Positions 1 through 12,900 of a stretch of 64,000 nucleotides of DNA are shown here, one piece after another (position 1 is the first letter of the stretch; each line of letters begins with the position of its first letter). The notes under the pieces are model-generated. The model was not told the DNA's origin, did no database searches, and saw nothing but the letters and a program-made list of their open reading frames with translations. This DNA is from Penium margaritaceum. Taxonomy: Eukaryota > Streptophyta > Zygnematophyceae > Desmidiales > Peniaceae. Made by a program: the position numbers and the translations under genes. The stretch spans positions 47,938 through 111,937 of the forward strand of contig SZWC01000103.1 of the NCBI GenBank assembly GCA_023375785.1, given 5' to 3'.

Positions 1-184
1 GATGACAAGGCGTGTTTTCAGCGTGGAGAACTTGTCAGGCGGGGCTGCTGATGTCAGCTGCGGACGAAGCGAAGAGGCGCGGGGTGACGGTAGCAGTGAT
101 AGATGAATGTGAGCACAAGTGTTGGAGAAGAGATGGCGGCAGAGTGATGACGCAGTTCCAAGGCACCAGGTGATGTTACCTGAT
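1..184 (-). mobile_element. copia-type retrotransposon leader fragment (minus strand)
   Basis: Read on the minus strand, this stretch follows the primer-binding site at 185-196 and aligns by eye with the sequence just after the primer-binding site at 13631-13642. Both share blocks such as ACATCACCTGGTGCC and CAGCAGCTGACATC. It is therefore the untranslated leader of the same LTR retrotransposon family. It runs off the left edge of the window, so the rest of the element is not visible. No gag reading frame can be defended here. Confidence 0.75.
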
Positions 185-196
185 GCTCTGATACCG
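185..196 (-). promoter_or_regulatory. retrotransposon primer-binding site (initiator-Met tRNA)
   Basis: The minus strand reads GGTATCAGAGC, eleven of the twelve bases of the classical copia primer-binding site TGGTATCAGAGC, which pairs with the 3' end of plant initiator-Met tRNA. The base next to the LTR is changed (position 196 is G on the plus strand where A is expected). It directly abuts the LTR terminus TGTCAGA at 197, the correct spacing for a copia element. Confidence 0.85.
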
Positions 197-785
197 TGTC
201 AGAAGAATGTAGACACGAGAAAAGCGACAACAGAAGCATGCAGAAGCATCGGAACATGCACATGTACATCAGCGTAAGCAAGAGCGGTCCGAGGAGTTAG
301 TCGCGGGAGCTGATAGAGGATGAGACGCGAGGTAGTTGAGGTAGACAGGTTGATATGAGAGAGAGTGCTGACGAGGGGAGTGACGCCTGGCGGAGTATGA
401 GAGCTGAGCGAAGGAGCAAGAGTGACAGAGCGAAGCGTTGAGAGTTGGGGAAGTCAGAAAATGCGAGGGATGAGCAGAGCGAAGACACAATGGCGAAGCC
501 GCAGAACCAAAGGGGAACAAGATGAGCAGAACTGTTCAGGTTAACTCGAGGGAATGAACATCCTCGGTCATAAAAGGAGAGGACAGGACAAACAAGCAGA
601 GCAACAGCTTCTTTGCGCTAGCCGGAAGCAGGTGACAGATGTCACGTTATTAGGGGATGGCTTGACATGTTGGGCTCAACGGTTAGTCTGACCGAGGGCC
701 GTTGGGTCAAGGTGGTTTGGTCTCGGACCTGAACCGTTATTGAGAAGTCGGAATAACTGTTGTCGGAGTCTATGATTTCCAAGAG
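197..785 (-). mobile_element. LTR of copia retrotransposon, minus strand, truncated
   Basis: The plus strand starts TGTCAGAAGAATG, the reverse complement of the 3' terminus of the LTR at 13007-13630. Homology by eye continues through a TATA-like CTTTTATGACC (minus strand, around 570), the block around 610-660 (CCCCTAATAA and TCCGGCTAGCG on the minus strand) and the TTATTGAGA block near 740. The far terminus (the LTR start, expected to end TCTGACA on the plus strand) is absent. Homology fades around 760-785, where the unrelated plus-strand pol fragment begins. The element is thus truncated by deletion or by nested insertion. The copies differ at many positions, so they are not recent sisters. 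Confidence 0.75.
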
Positions 786-797
786 ATCGCCTGGTAG

Positions 798-1325
798 AAA
801 ACTATGCCACATTCTCTACAACAGAACGGCGTCACCGAGAGGGCGAATTGCACCATCCTAAATATGTTCCGGTCTATGTTGAGCGATGCCGGCCTCGCGT
901 AAAAGTATTGGGAGGAGGAGGCACGGACAGCGGCATACATCATGAACCTGACACCGATGAAGGCGCTGAAAGATGCGGAGTCCAGGGTGTGGAAGACGCC
1001 ACAAGTGGTATGGAGCAGGAGGAAGCCAACTGTGGCTCACCTCCGTACATTTGGCTGCGTTGCACATGCTGTTGTGAAGGCACGGGAGGGGCGGGGCAAG
1101 CTGGACCCGCAGACTCACCGGTGCATCTTCGTCGGGTACGAGAGTGGGAGCAAGGTGTACCGGCTCTTCGACCCGCGGAGGCAGCAGATCGTGAAGAGTC
1201 ACGACGTCACGTTCGACGAGGATAGTCGTTGGACGGACAAGGACGCAGGTCTTTCCAAGCGTGGGGAGTGGCTGCCACTCCTCGAGGGGGATATGCCAGA
1301 GGACGCAAAAGAGGGTGACGTCTGA
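798..1325 (+). pseudogene. copia integrase C-terminal part, degenerate
   Basis: The frame starts inside the integrase core with LQQNGVTERAN, matching the copia signature around the third catalytic acid (the E of TER). The zinc-binding HHCC domain and the first two catalytic Asp residues are missing, so the fragment is 5'-truncated. After an in-frame TAA at 900-902 the frame continues with KYWEEEARTAAYIMNLTPMKAL and then HLRTFGCVAHAVV and CIFVGYESGSKVYRLFDP. These are the conserved post-core motifs of copia integrase. The frame closes with TGA at 1323-1325. The RT part downstream is in another frame, so at least one frameshift separates them. It sits in the same orientation as the RT relic and opposite to the LTR at 197-785. 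This is a dead element, and family membership is firm. Confidence 0.9.
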
Positions 1326-1620
1326 GCGGCTCCAACCGGCGGGAACCATGCGGGGGATGGAGGAGCGGCTGATGTGCGTTCAGCTGAGTCAGACAATGAG
1401 TATGAGAAACAGACAACAGTGGAGCTGGACAAGGAGGCGGGGAGTGAGCCCGCGTCTTCACGGTCCCCGAGAGAGGGGGAGTAGGCTACCAACGTGAGCG
1501 GCGTCGTGAGGGGGTTAGCAGTAGCAGCAGCAGTAGCCTCAACAGCAGCAGCCTCAAAGAAGCGGACGTGCAAGGAGGACGGCAAAGAGGTACGATGCCA
1601 CGGAGGGCATCTGGATCGGG
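1326..1620 (+). pseudogene. copia integrase-RT linker, eroded
   Basis: This lies between the integrase end and the first clear RT-side residues, where copia polyproteins carry a poorly conserved acidic or Ser-rich linker. Here it is rich in AGC and CAG-type triplets (around 1510-1555) and no single frame stays open across it. The reading frame changes from that of the integrase to that of the RT within this stretch. No independent gene is apparent. Confidence 0.6.
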
Positions 1621-3216
1621 TTTGCTCGAGCATTCTTTACACAATAGGAGCCCAAAATCGTCAAGGAGGTACTGCAGCAGAAGGATGGGGCTGAGTGGGA
1701 GGGAGCAATAAAATCCGAGCTCGCCTCCCACGAGGAGAATGGAACTTGGGAGCTGGTCGACAGGCCGGAGGGCGAGAAAGTCATCGGCTCCAAGTGGATC
1801 TTCAAGAAGAAGCTCATCAATGAGGGGAAGGTGGAGCGGTACAAGGCGCGGCTGGTGGCGAAGGGGTACGTCCAGCGAAAGGGTGAACAATACGACAAAA
1901 CCTTTGCACCAGTGGCAAAGTTCGCCTCCATCCGCTCCATCCTCTCCGTGGCGGCAGCGCGCGACTACGAAGTCCACCAAATGGACGTGAAAACCGCATT
2001 TCTCAACGGTGACCTGGACAAGGAGGTCTACATGGAGGTGCTGGAGAGGATGGACGCGCCGCCGGGGAAGGTGTGCCGGCTTCGCAATATGCTCTAGGGG
2101 CTGAAGCGAGTGCCACTCATGTGGTGCCTGAAAATGGACGGCTTCATGGCCGAGCTTGGCTTCAAGCGCTGCGATGCGGATCATAGCGTTTACGTGCGGA
2201 AGAAGACGGGGTTGCACCAGATTGTGGTACTTTATGTTGATGATCTCATCCTCGTGTTGTCGGACATGAAGGAGTTGGTGAACCTGAAGCGGCAGCTGGG
2301 CGGTCGGTTCAAAATGACCGACATGGGCGAGCTCGGGTACTACCTCGGCGTCGCCATCAAGAGGGACCGCAAGGCACGCACGCTCGAGATGTGGCAGGCA
2401 AAGTACGTGCAATAAGTGCTCCGTTGCTACATCATGGAGGAGTGCAACCCCATCGGCACACCCATGACCACGACATGTGAGCTGAGCTCGAGCATGGGAC
2501 CAAGCACGGACGAGGAGAAGGAGGAGATGGCAGGTGTACCATACCAGTCTGTAGTGGGGAGCATCATGTACGCCATGGTAGCGACGCGGCCCGACCTGGC
2601 CTTTGCGGAGGGCAAAGTGAGCCGGTATGTTGCTGACCCGGGGCCGCTGTATTGACAAGAGGTGAAGCGGATCATCCGCTAACTCAAGGCGACAAAACAA
2701 TCGCGACTCGTGTTTGGAGGGGGAGCGCGTGACGACTCCCTCGAGTTGGTCGGCTACTCCGATGCCGACTGGGCTGGTGACGTGGATGACAGATAATCAA
2801 CGTCGGGGTACGTGTTTGTGCTTGGTGGTGCAGCAGTTTCATGGATAAGCAGAAAGCAGGACTGCGTGGTGCTGTCCAGCACCGAAGCGGAGTACATCGC
2901 ACTCGCGGAAGCCACAAAGGAGGCGGCGTGGCTGTGGCGGCTGTTAAAGGAGATCGGCGTGCCGCAAAAGAAGCTGGCGGTACTCAATGTGGACAACATG
3001 AGTGTCATCAGCCTGACCCAGAACCCAGTGCTGAACAAGAGGACCAAGCACATCGAGATCCGGCATCACTACGCGCGGGACTTGGTGGTGAAGGGAGACC
3101 CGGCTATTGTGCATTGTGGCACTAAGCGCATGCTTGCCGACGCCATGACTAAGGCCCAGTCCAAGGACAGGCACGACGCGAGCTACATAAAGCTCGGTAT
3201 GCGCTGTGAGGTTTGA
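1621..3216 (+). pseudogene. copia reverse transcriptase and RNase H, degenerate
   Basis: One frame carries the full copia RT-RNase H order. It begins with EPKIVKEVL, then NGTWELVD and GSKWIFKKK, the RT core KARLVAKGYVQRKG, HQMDVKTAFLNGDL, and the catalytic YVDD at 2233-2244. It goes on through GELGYYLGVAI, then VVGSIMYAMVATRPDLAFA. RNase H follows with the acidic motifs DADWAGD (from 2761), [10 protein letters not shown] and VDNMS, and ends [14 protein letters not shown] and DAMTKA. Six in-frame stops interrupt it, at 1645, 2095, 2413, 2653, 2680 and 2794. Each sits where the family has a sense codon, so it cannot make the polyprotein. There is no frameshift within the RT-RNase H part, so decay is mainly by point mutation. 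Catalytic motifs are still readable. The final TGA is at 3214-3216, close to the polypurine tract, as expected. Confidence 0.93.
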
Positions 3217-3258
3217 AATGTTGCAGGTCCCAAGGACAGGGTATCAAGGCTGCGGTGC

Positions 3259-3269
3259 AAGGAGGAGAT
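3259..3269 (+). promoter_or_regulatory. polypurine tract of the copia relic
   Basis: AAGGAGGAGAT lies 42 bp after the pol stop and immediately before TGTTGACATGG, the arrangement seen at the 3' end of plant copia elements, where plus-strand DNA synthesis is primed. The assignment rests on position and composition only. Confidence 0.6.
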
Positions 3270-3993
3270 TGTTGACATGGTGTGTCCCTTGCCATGAGTG
3301 CCGTTGATTGTGGTCCCTGGTTTGACAACTGGAGAGTGGTCGAACACCTGGATTTAGATTTCGATTCCTTGGATTGGATTGTTCCATGCAAAATCGAGCT
3401 TTGAATTGCTCAATTTGAGTGAGTATTCAGAAAGTTAGCCTGGCCCGAAATTCGGGTGTTGGGCGGGTGGAATCTGGTACCCGCCATGGGTGGCGGGATA
3501 ATACACCGCCGGTGATCCGAGTTCAACTCCAGCGAGCTCCAAATGCACCTGGGCCATAAAAGAAGCAACCAGAGGACTCTCCTTGACCAGGATGAACTTC
3601 TTCTTGACTTCTGGGCAAGGAAGGGCGCTTCGACGGGTCATCGTCGAAGTGCCTCCCGTTGCCTAGTGTGCAAGGCAAGGTGGGCGGCTCCACCAAGGGT
3701 TACTTTGATGGCCCTAGCAGGGACTCTACTGCTCCGAGGTGGGCGTGCTTGGATGCGTTGGAAAGCTTAGATCAAATGCCATAAGGATCAGATATAATCT
3801 CACTGTGCTCAGTAACAAAAACGTGCTTCGATTCAGTTATACTTAATGCAACTTGTTCTGCCCACTCACATCCGTGATCCTTGTGCTCCACACTCTTCAC
3901 CATTGGTGTCCATTGGCTGTCCCAAACATTGGTAGAGTGCATCATCAAGAGCTGGGTATCCTTCATGGTGCCTCCACACCCACTAGTGCCAAC
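3270..3993 (+). mobile_element. probable 3' LTR start plus unassigned flank
   Basis: A TG dinucleotide right after the polypurine tract (TGTTGACATGG at 3270) is the expected LTR start. No second LTR copy is in the window, so its length and end cannot be set. The sequence does not resemble the LTR family at 197-785 or 13007-13630, so this relic belongs to a different copia family. Two hairpins are visible: CCCGCC/GGCGGG at 3480-3485 and 3492-3497, and a 10-bp arm with one G-T pair at 3625-3634 and 3643-3652. A 77-codon minus-strand open frame (4005-3772) crosses into the satellite and matches nothing I recognise. Satellite begins at about 3994. Confidence 0.45.
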
Positions 3994-6900
3994 AGTCAGT
4001 GGCACATGCCAACTTTGTCAAGGCATTGCGCACAATAGCCGTGTCAAGCCACCGGTTTTTTACCTTGTTTATACCTGTAAGGTCATGCCTAGTACATCTG
4101 AACTGTGATTGGGTACTCTGACCGTGGCTGACTCGTGTTATGATGCGTAGAAGTCAAAGTCACTTGGTAAAATTCGTGCTCATGGTCAGTGGCACATGCC
4201 AACTTTGTCAAGGCATTGCCCACAATAGCCACACCGAGCCACCAGTATTCTACATTGTTTATACCTGTAAGGTCATGTCCAGTATGTCTGCACTGTGATT
4301 GGACACCCTGACCGTGGCTGACTCGTGTTATAGTTCGTAGCCGTTTAATGTACTTGGTAAACTTTGTGGTCATGGTCAGTGGCACATGCCAGCTTTGTCA
4401 AGGCATTGCGCACAATAGCCACACCGAGCCACCAGTATTATATCTCGTTTGGACCTGCAAGATCATGCCTAGTACATCTACACCGTGGTTGGACACTCTG
4501 ACCATCTTCGACTCGTGTTACGATTTGTAGAAGTTAAAGTCACTTGGTAAACTTCGTGGTCATGGTCAGTGGCACATGCCAGCTTTGTCAAGGCATTGCG
4601 CACAATAGCCGTGCCAAGCCACCGGTTTTTTACCTTCTTTATACGTGCAAGGTCATGCATATTACATGTGCCTTGTGATTGGGCACTCCGAATGTGGCTG
4701 ACTCGTGTTACAATTTGTAGAAGTTAAAGTCACTTGGTAAACATTGTGGTCATGGTCAGAGGCACATGCCAACTTTGTCAAGGCATTGCGCACAATAGCC
4801 GTGCCAAGCCACTGGTTGTTTACCTTGTGTATACCTGCAAGGTCATGCATATTAGATGTGCACTGTGATTGGGCACTCTGACCGTGGCTGACTTGTGTTA
4901 CCATTCGTTAAGTTAAAGTCACTTGGTAAACTTCGTGGTCATGGTCAGTGGCACATGCCAGTTTGTTAAGGCATTGCGCACAATAGCCACATCGAGCCAC
5001 CAGCATTCTTCCTTGTTTATACCTGTAAGGTCATTCCCAGCATATGTGCAATGTGATTGGACGCTCTGACCGTGGCTGACTTGTGTCATAATTCATAGCC
5101 GTTTAATGTACTTTGTAAAATTTGTGGTCATGGTCAGTGGCACATGCCAACTTTGTCAAGACATTGCGCACAATAGCCGTGCCAAGCCACCGGTTTTTTA
5201 CCTTGTTTATACCAGTGAGGTTATGCATGTTAGATGTGTACTATGATTGGGCACTCTGATCGTGGCTGACTTGTCTTACGATTCGTAGAAGTTAAAGTCA
5301 CTTGGAAAACTTTGTGATCATGGTCAGTGGCACATGCCAACTTTGTCAAGGCATTCCGCACAATAGTCACACCGAGCCACCAGTATTCTACATTGTTTGC
5401 ACCTTCAAGATCATGCGTAGTACATCTGCACAGTGATTGGACACTCTGACCGTGGGTGACGCGTGTTATGATTCGTAGCCATTTAAGGTACTTGGTAAAC
5501 AGTATGGTCATGGTCAGTGGCACATGCCAACTTTGTCAAGACATTGCGCACAATAGCCGTGCCAAGCCACCGGTTTTTTACATTGTGTATACCTGTAAGG
5601 TCATGCATATTAGATGTGCACTGTGATTGGGCACTTTGAACATGGTTGACTTGTGTTACGATTCGTATAAGTTAAGGTCACTTGGTAAACTTTGTGGTCA
5701 TGGTCAGTGGCACATGCCGACTTTGTCAAGTCATTGCACAAAATAGCCACACCGAGACACCAGTATTCTACCTTGTTTGTACCTGCAACATCATGCCTAG
5801 TACATCTGCACTATGATTGGACACTCTGACCGTGGCTGACTCGTGTTATGATCAATTGAAGTAAAAGTCACTTGGATACATTTGTGGTCATGGTCAGGGG
5901 CACATGCTAACTTTGTCAAGGCATTGCGCACAATACCCACGCCAAGCCACCAGCATTCTACCTTGTTTGTACCTGCAAGATCATGCCTAGTACATCTGCA
6001 CTGTGATTGGACACTCTGACGGTGGCTGACTCGTGTTATGAGTCATAGCCGTTTAAGGTACTTGGTAAACGTTGTGGTCATGGTCAGTGGCACATGCCAG
6101 CTTTGTCAAGGCATTGCGCACAATAGTCGTGCCAAGCCACCGGTTTTTTACCTTGTTTATTCCTGCAAGGTCATGCCTAGTACATCTGAACTGTGATTGG
6201 GCACTCTGACTGTAGCTGACTCGTGTTACGATTTGTAGAAGATAAAGTCACTTGGTAGACTTTGTGCTCATGGTCAGTGGCACATGCCAACTTTGTCAAG
6301 GCATTGCGCACAATAGGCGTGCCAAGCCACCACTTCTTACCTTGTTTATACCTGCAAGGTCATGCATATTATATGTGCACTGTGATTGGGCACTCTGACC
6401 GTGGTTGACTCGTGTTACGATTCGTAGAAGTTAAAGTCACTTGGTAACTTTTGTGGTCATGGTCAGTGGCACATGCCACCATTGTCCAGGCATTGCGCAC
6501 AATAGCCACTCCGAGCCACCCGTATTCTACCTTGTTTGAACCTGCAAGATCATGCCTAGTACATCTGCACTTTGATTGGACACTCTGACCGTGGCTGACT
6601 CGTGTTATGATCAATAGATGTAAAAGTCACTTGGATACATTTGTGGTCATGGTCAGTGGCACGTGCCAACTTTGTCAAGGCATTGCGCACAAAAGCCACA
6701 CCGAGCCACCCGTATTCTACCTTGTTTGCACCTGCAAGTTCATGCCTAGTACATCTGCACTGTGATTGGACACTCTGACCGTGGGTGACATGTGTTATGA
6801 TTCATAGCCATTTAAGGCACTTGGTAAACAGTGTGGTCATGGTCAGTGGCACATGCCAACTTTGTCAAGGCATTGCGCACAGTAGCCATGCCAAGCCACC

Positions 6901-9900
6901 GGTATTTTATCTTGTTTATACCAGCAACGTCATGCATATTAGATGTGCACTGTGATTGGGCACTCTGAATGTGGCTGACGCGTGTTACGATTCGTAGAAG
7001 TTAAAGTCACTTTGTAAACGTTGTGGTCATAGTCAGTGGCACATGCCAACTTTGTCAAGGCATTGCGCACAATAGCCGTGCCAAGCTACCGGTTTTTTAC
7101 ATTGTGTATACCTGTAAGGTCATGCATATTATATGTGCACTGTGATTGGGCACTCTGACCGTGGCTGACCCGTGTTAGGATTCGTAGAAGTTATGATTCA
7201 TAGTCGTTTAAGGTACTTGGTAAACTTTTTGATCATGGTCAGTGGCACATGCCACTTTTGTCAAGGCATTGCTTACAATAGTCCTGCCAAGCCACCGGTC
7301 TTTTACCTTTTTTATACCTGAAAGGTAATGCATATTAGATGTTCAATGTGATTGGGCACTCTGAATGTGGCTGACTCGTGTTACAAGTTGTATAAGTTAA
7401 AGTCACTTGGTAAACTTTGTGGTCATCAAGATTGGCACATGCCAACTTTGTCAAGGCATTGCGCACAATAGCCGTGCCAAGCCACCGGTTTTTTACCTTG
7501 TTTATACCTGTAAGGTCATGTCCAGTGTCTCTGCACTGTGAGTGGACACTCTGACCGTGGCTGACTCGTGTTATAATTCGTAGCCGTTTAATATACTTGG
7601 TAAACTTTGTGGTCATGGTCAGTGGCACATGCCAATTTTGTCAAGGCATTGCGCCCAATAGCCGTGTCAAGCCACCGGTTGTTTTCCTTCTTTATATGTG
7701 CAATGTCATGCATATTACATGTGCCTTGTGATTGGGCACTCCGAATGTGGCTGACTCGTGTTACAATTCGTAGAAGTTGAAGTCACTTGGTAAACTTTGT
7801 GGTCATGGTCAGTGGCACATGCCAACTTTGTCAAGGCATTGCCCACAATAGACGTGCCAAGCCACCCGTTTTTTACCTTGTGTATACCTGCAAGGTCATG
7901 CATATTAGATGTGCACTGTGTTTGGGCACTCTGACCGTGGCTGACTCGTCTTACCACTCGTAGAAGTTAAAGTCACTTGGTAAACTTTGTGATCATGGTC
8001 AGTGGCACATGCCAACATTGTCAAGGCATTGCGCACAGTAGCCATTCCGAGCCACCAGTATTCTACCTTGTTTGAACCTTCAAGATCATGTCTAGTACAT
8101 CTGCAGTGCGATTGGACACTCTGACCGTGGTTGACTTGTGTTATGATCAATAGATGTAAAAGTCACTTGGATACATTTATGGTCATGGTCAGTGGCACAT
8201 GCCAACTTTGTCAAGGCATTGCAGACAATAGCCACATCGAGCCACCAGTATTATACCTTGTTCATACCTGCAAGGTCATGCCCATTATATCTTCACTGTG
8301 ATTGGACAATCTGCCCGTGGCTGACTCGTGTTATGATTCATAGCCGTTTAAGGTACTTGGTAAACTTTATGGTCATGGTAAGTGGCACATGCCAACTTGG
8401 TCAAGACATTGCGCACAATAGCCATGTCAAGCCACCGGATTCTTACCTTGTTTATACCTGCAAGGTCATGCCTAGTACATCTGAACTGTGATTGGGCCCT
8501 CTGATTGTGGCTGACTCGTCTTATGATCAGTAGAGGTGAACGTCACTTGGTAAACTTTGTAGTCATGGTCGGTGGCACATGCCAATTCATCAAGGCATTG
8601 CGCACAATAGCCACACCGAGCCACCAGTATTCTACCTGGTATATACCTGTGAGGTCATGCCCAGTATATCTGCACTGTGATTGGACACTCTGACCGTGGC
8701 TGACTCGTGTTATAATTCAAAGCCGTTTAATCTACTTGGTAAACTTTGTGGTCATGGTCAATGGCACATGCCAACTTTGTCAAGGCATTGCGCACAATAG
8801 CTGTGCCAAGCCACCAGGTTTTTACCTTGTTTGTATCAGCAAGGTCATGCATATTAGACGTGTACTATGATTGGGCACTCTGACCGTGGCTGACTCGTGT
8901 TACGATTCGTAGAAGTTGAAGTCACTTGGTAAACTTTGTGATTATGGTCAGTGGCACATGCCAACTTTGTCAGGGTATCGCGCACATTAGCCACACCGAG
9001 CCACCAGTATTCTACCTTCTTTGCACCTTCAAGATCATGCCTAGTACATCTGCACTGTGATTTGACACTCTGACCGTGGGTGACGCGTGTTATGATTCAT
9101 AGCCGTTTAAGGTACTTGGTAAACTGTGTGGTCATGGTCAGTGGTACATGCCAAATTTGTCAAGGTATTGCGCACAATAGCCGTGCCAAGCCACCGGTTT
9201 TTCTCCTTTTTTATACCTGCAAGGTCATGCATATTAGATATGCACTGTGATTGGGCACTCTGAATGTGGCTGGCTCGTGTTACGATTCGTAGAAGTTGAA
9301 GTCACTTGGTAAACTTTGTGGTCATGGTCAGTGGCACATGCCAACTTTGTCAAGGCGTTGCGCACAATAGCCGTGCCAAGCCACCGGTTTTTTATCTTGT
9401 GTATACCTGTAAGGTCATGCATATTAGATGTGCATTGTGATTGGGCCTTTTGACAGTGGCTGACATGTGTTACGATTCGTAGAAGTTAAAGTCACATGGT
9501 AAACTTTGTGGTCATTGTCAGTGGCACATGCCAGTTTGTCAAGGCATTGCGCACAATAGCGACACCGAACCACCAGTATTCTACCTTGTTTATACCTGTT
9601 AGGTCATGCCCAGTATATGTGCACTGTGATTGGACACTCTGACCGTGGCTGACTCGTGTTATAATTCATAGCCGTTTAATGTACTTGGTAAACTTTGTGG
9701 TCATGGTCAGTGGCACATGCCAACTTTGTCAAGGCATTGCGCACAATAGTCATGCCATGCCACCGGTTTCTTACCTTGTTTATTCCAGCAAGGTCATGCA
9801 TATTACATGTGTACTATGATTGGGCACTCTGACCGTGGCTGACTTGTGTTACAATTCGTAGAGGTTAAAGTCACTTGGTAAACTTTGTGATCATGGTCAG

Positions 9901-12900
9901 TGGCACATGCCAGCTTTGTCAAGGCATTGCGCACAGTAGCCACACCGAGCCACCTGTATTCTACCTTTTTTGCACCTTCAAGATCATGCCTAGTACATCT
10001 GCACTGTGATTGGACACTCTGACCGTGGGTGACGCGTGTTGTGATTCATAGCCGTTTAAGGTACTTGGTAAACAATGTGGTCATGGTCAGTGGCACATGC
10101 CAACTTTGTCATGGCATTGCGCACAAAAGCCGTGCCAAGCCAACGGTTTTTTACCTTCTATATACATGCAAGGTCATGCATATTAGATGTGCACTGTGAT
10201 TGGGCACTCTGAATGTGGCTGACTCGTGTTACAATTCGTATAAGTTAAAGTCACTTGGTAAACTTTGTGGTCATGGTCAGTGGCACATGCCAACTTTGTC
10301 AAGGCATTGCGCACAATAGCCGTGCCAAGCCACCGGTTTTGTACCTTGTGTATACCTGTAAGGTCATGCACATTAGATGTGCACAGTGATGGGGCACTCT
10401 GACCGTGGCTGTCTTGTCTTACGATTCGTAGAAGTTAAAGTCACATGGTAAACTTTGTGGTCATGGTCAGTGGCACATGCCAATTTGTCAAGGCATTGCG
10501 CACACTAGCCACACCAAGGCACAGGTGTTTTACCTTCTTTGCACCTGCAAGATCATGCCTAATACATCTGCACTGTGATTGGACACTCTGACGGTGGCTG
10601 ACTTGTGTTATGATCAATAGACGTAAACGTCACTTGGTAAACTTTGTGGTCATGGTCAGTGGCACATGCCAACTTTGTCAAGGCATTGCGCACAATAGCC
10701 ACACCGAGCCACTTGCATTATAGCTTATACGTGCAAGGTCATGCCCAGTATATGTGCACTGTGATTGGACACTCTGACTGTGGTTGACTCATGTTATGAT
10801 TCATAGCCGTTTAAGGTACTTGGTAAACTTTGTGGTCATGGTCAGTGGCACATGCCAACTTTTTCAAGGCATTGCGCACAATAGCCGTGCCAAGACACTG
10901 GTTTTTTAACCTGTGTATACCTACACAGTCATGCATATTAGATGTGTACTGTGATTGGGCACTATGACCGTGGCTGACTCGTGTTACGATTCGTAGAAGT
11001 TAAAGTCACTTGGTAAACTTTGTGGTCATGGTCTGTGGCACATGCCAACTTTGTCAAGGCGTTGCGCACAATAGCTACACCGAGCCACCAATATTATATC
11101 TTGTTTGCACCTGCAAGATCATGCCCAGTACATGTGCACTGTGATTGGACACTCTGATCGTGGCTGACTCATGTTATGATCAATAGAAGCAAATGTCACT
11201 TGGATACACTTGTGGTCATGGTCAGTGGCACATGCCAACTTTGTCAAGGCATTGCACACAATAGCCACACCGAGCTACCAGTATTCTACCTTGTTTATAC
11301 CTTTAATGTCATGCCCAGTATATCTGCACTGAGATTAGACACTCTGATCGTGGCTGACTCGTGTTATGACTCATAGCTGTTTAAGGTACTTGGTAAACTT
11401 TGTGGTCATGGTCAGTGGCACATGCCAACTTTGTCAAGGCATTGCGCACAATAGTCGTGCCAAGCCACCGGTCTTTTACCTTGTTTATACCTGCAAGGTC
11501 ATGCATATTAGATGTGCACTATGATTGGGCACTCTGAATGTAGCTGACTCGTGTTACGATTCGTATAAGTTAAAGTCACTTGGTAAACTTTGTGGTCATG
11601 GTCAGTGGCACATGCGAACTTTGTCAATGCATTGCGCACAATACCATGCCAAGCCACCGGTTTTTTACCTTGTTTATACCTGCACGATCATGCATGTTAG
11701 ATGTGCACTGTGATTGGGCACTCTGACCATGGCTGACTTGTGTTACGATTCGTAGAAGTTGAAGACACTTGGTAAACTTTGTGCTCTTGGTCAGCGGCAC
11801 ATGCAAACTTTGTCAAGGCATTGCGCATAATAGCAACACCAAGCCACCGGTGTTTTGCCTTGTTTGCACCTGAAAGATCATGCCTAATGCATCTGCACTG
11901 TGATTGGACACTCTGACCGTGGCTGACTCGTGTTATGACCAATAGACGTAAACGTCACTTTGATACATTTGTGGTCATGGTCAGTGGCACATGCCAGCTT
12001 TGTCAAGGCATTGCGCACGATAGCCACACCGAGCCACCAGTATTCAAACTTGTTTATACCTGTGAGGTCATGCCCAGTATATCTGCACTGTGATTGGACA
12101 CTCTGACCGTGGCTGACACGTGTAATAATTCATATCCGTTTAATGTACTTGGTAAACTTTGTGGTCATGGTCAGTGGCACTTGCCAACTTTGTCAAGGCA
12201 TTGCGCACAATAGCCATGCCAATCCACCGGTGTTTTAACTTGTTTATACAAGAAAGGTCATGTATATTAGATGTGTACTACGATTGGACACTCTGATCGT
12301 GGCTGACCCGTGTTACGATTCGTAGAAGTTAAAGTCACTTGGTAAACTTTGTGATCATGGTCAGTGGCGCATGCCAACTTTGTCAAGGCATTGCGCACAA
12401 TAGCCACACCGAGCCACCAATATTCTACCTTGTTTACACCTTCAGGATCATGCCTAGTACATCTGCACTGTGATTGGACACTCTGGCCGTGGGTGACGCG
12501 TGTTATGATTCATATCCGTTTAAGGTACTTGGTAAACAGTGTGGTCATGGTCATTGGCTCATGCCAACTCTGTCAAGGCATTGCGCACAATAGCCGTGCC
12601 AAGATACTGGTTTTTTACCTTCTTTATACCTGCAAGGTCATGCATATTAGATGTGCACTGTGATTGGGCACTCTGAATGTGGGTGACTCGTGTTACGACT
12701 CGTAGAAGTTAAGGTCACTTGGTAAACTTTGTGGTCATGGTCAGTGGCACATGCCAACTTTGTCAAGGCATTGCGCACAATAGCCGTGCCAAGCCACCGG
12801 TTTTTTACCCTGTGTATACCAGCAAGGTCATGCATATTAGATGTGCACTGTGATTGGGCACTCTGACTGTGGCTGACTTGTATTAAGATTCGTAGAAGTT

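Noticed and set aside
1486-2700. 404-codon minus-strand open frame
   Set aside because: It is antisense to the clear copia RT relic. The product is a His/Leu-rich shadow with no domain, caused by G/C-rich third positions of the pol frame.
3772-4005. 77-codon minus-strand frame starting in satellite
   Set aside because: The first residues are satellite translation. The rest matches nothing I know and lacks a start of its own. Too short to defend as a gene.
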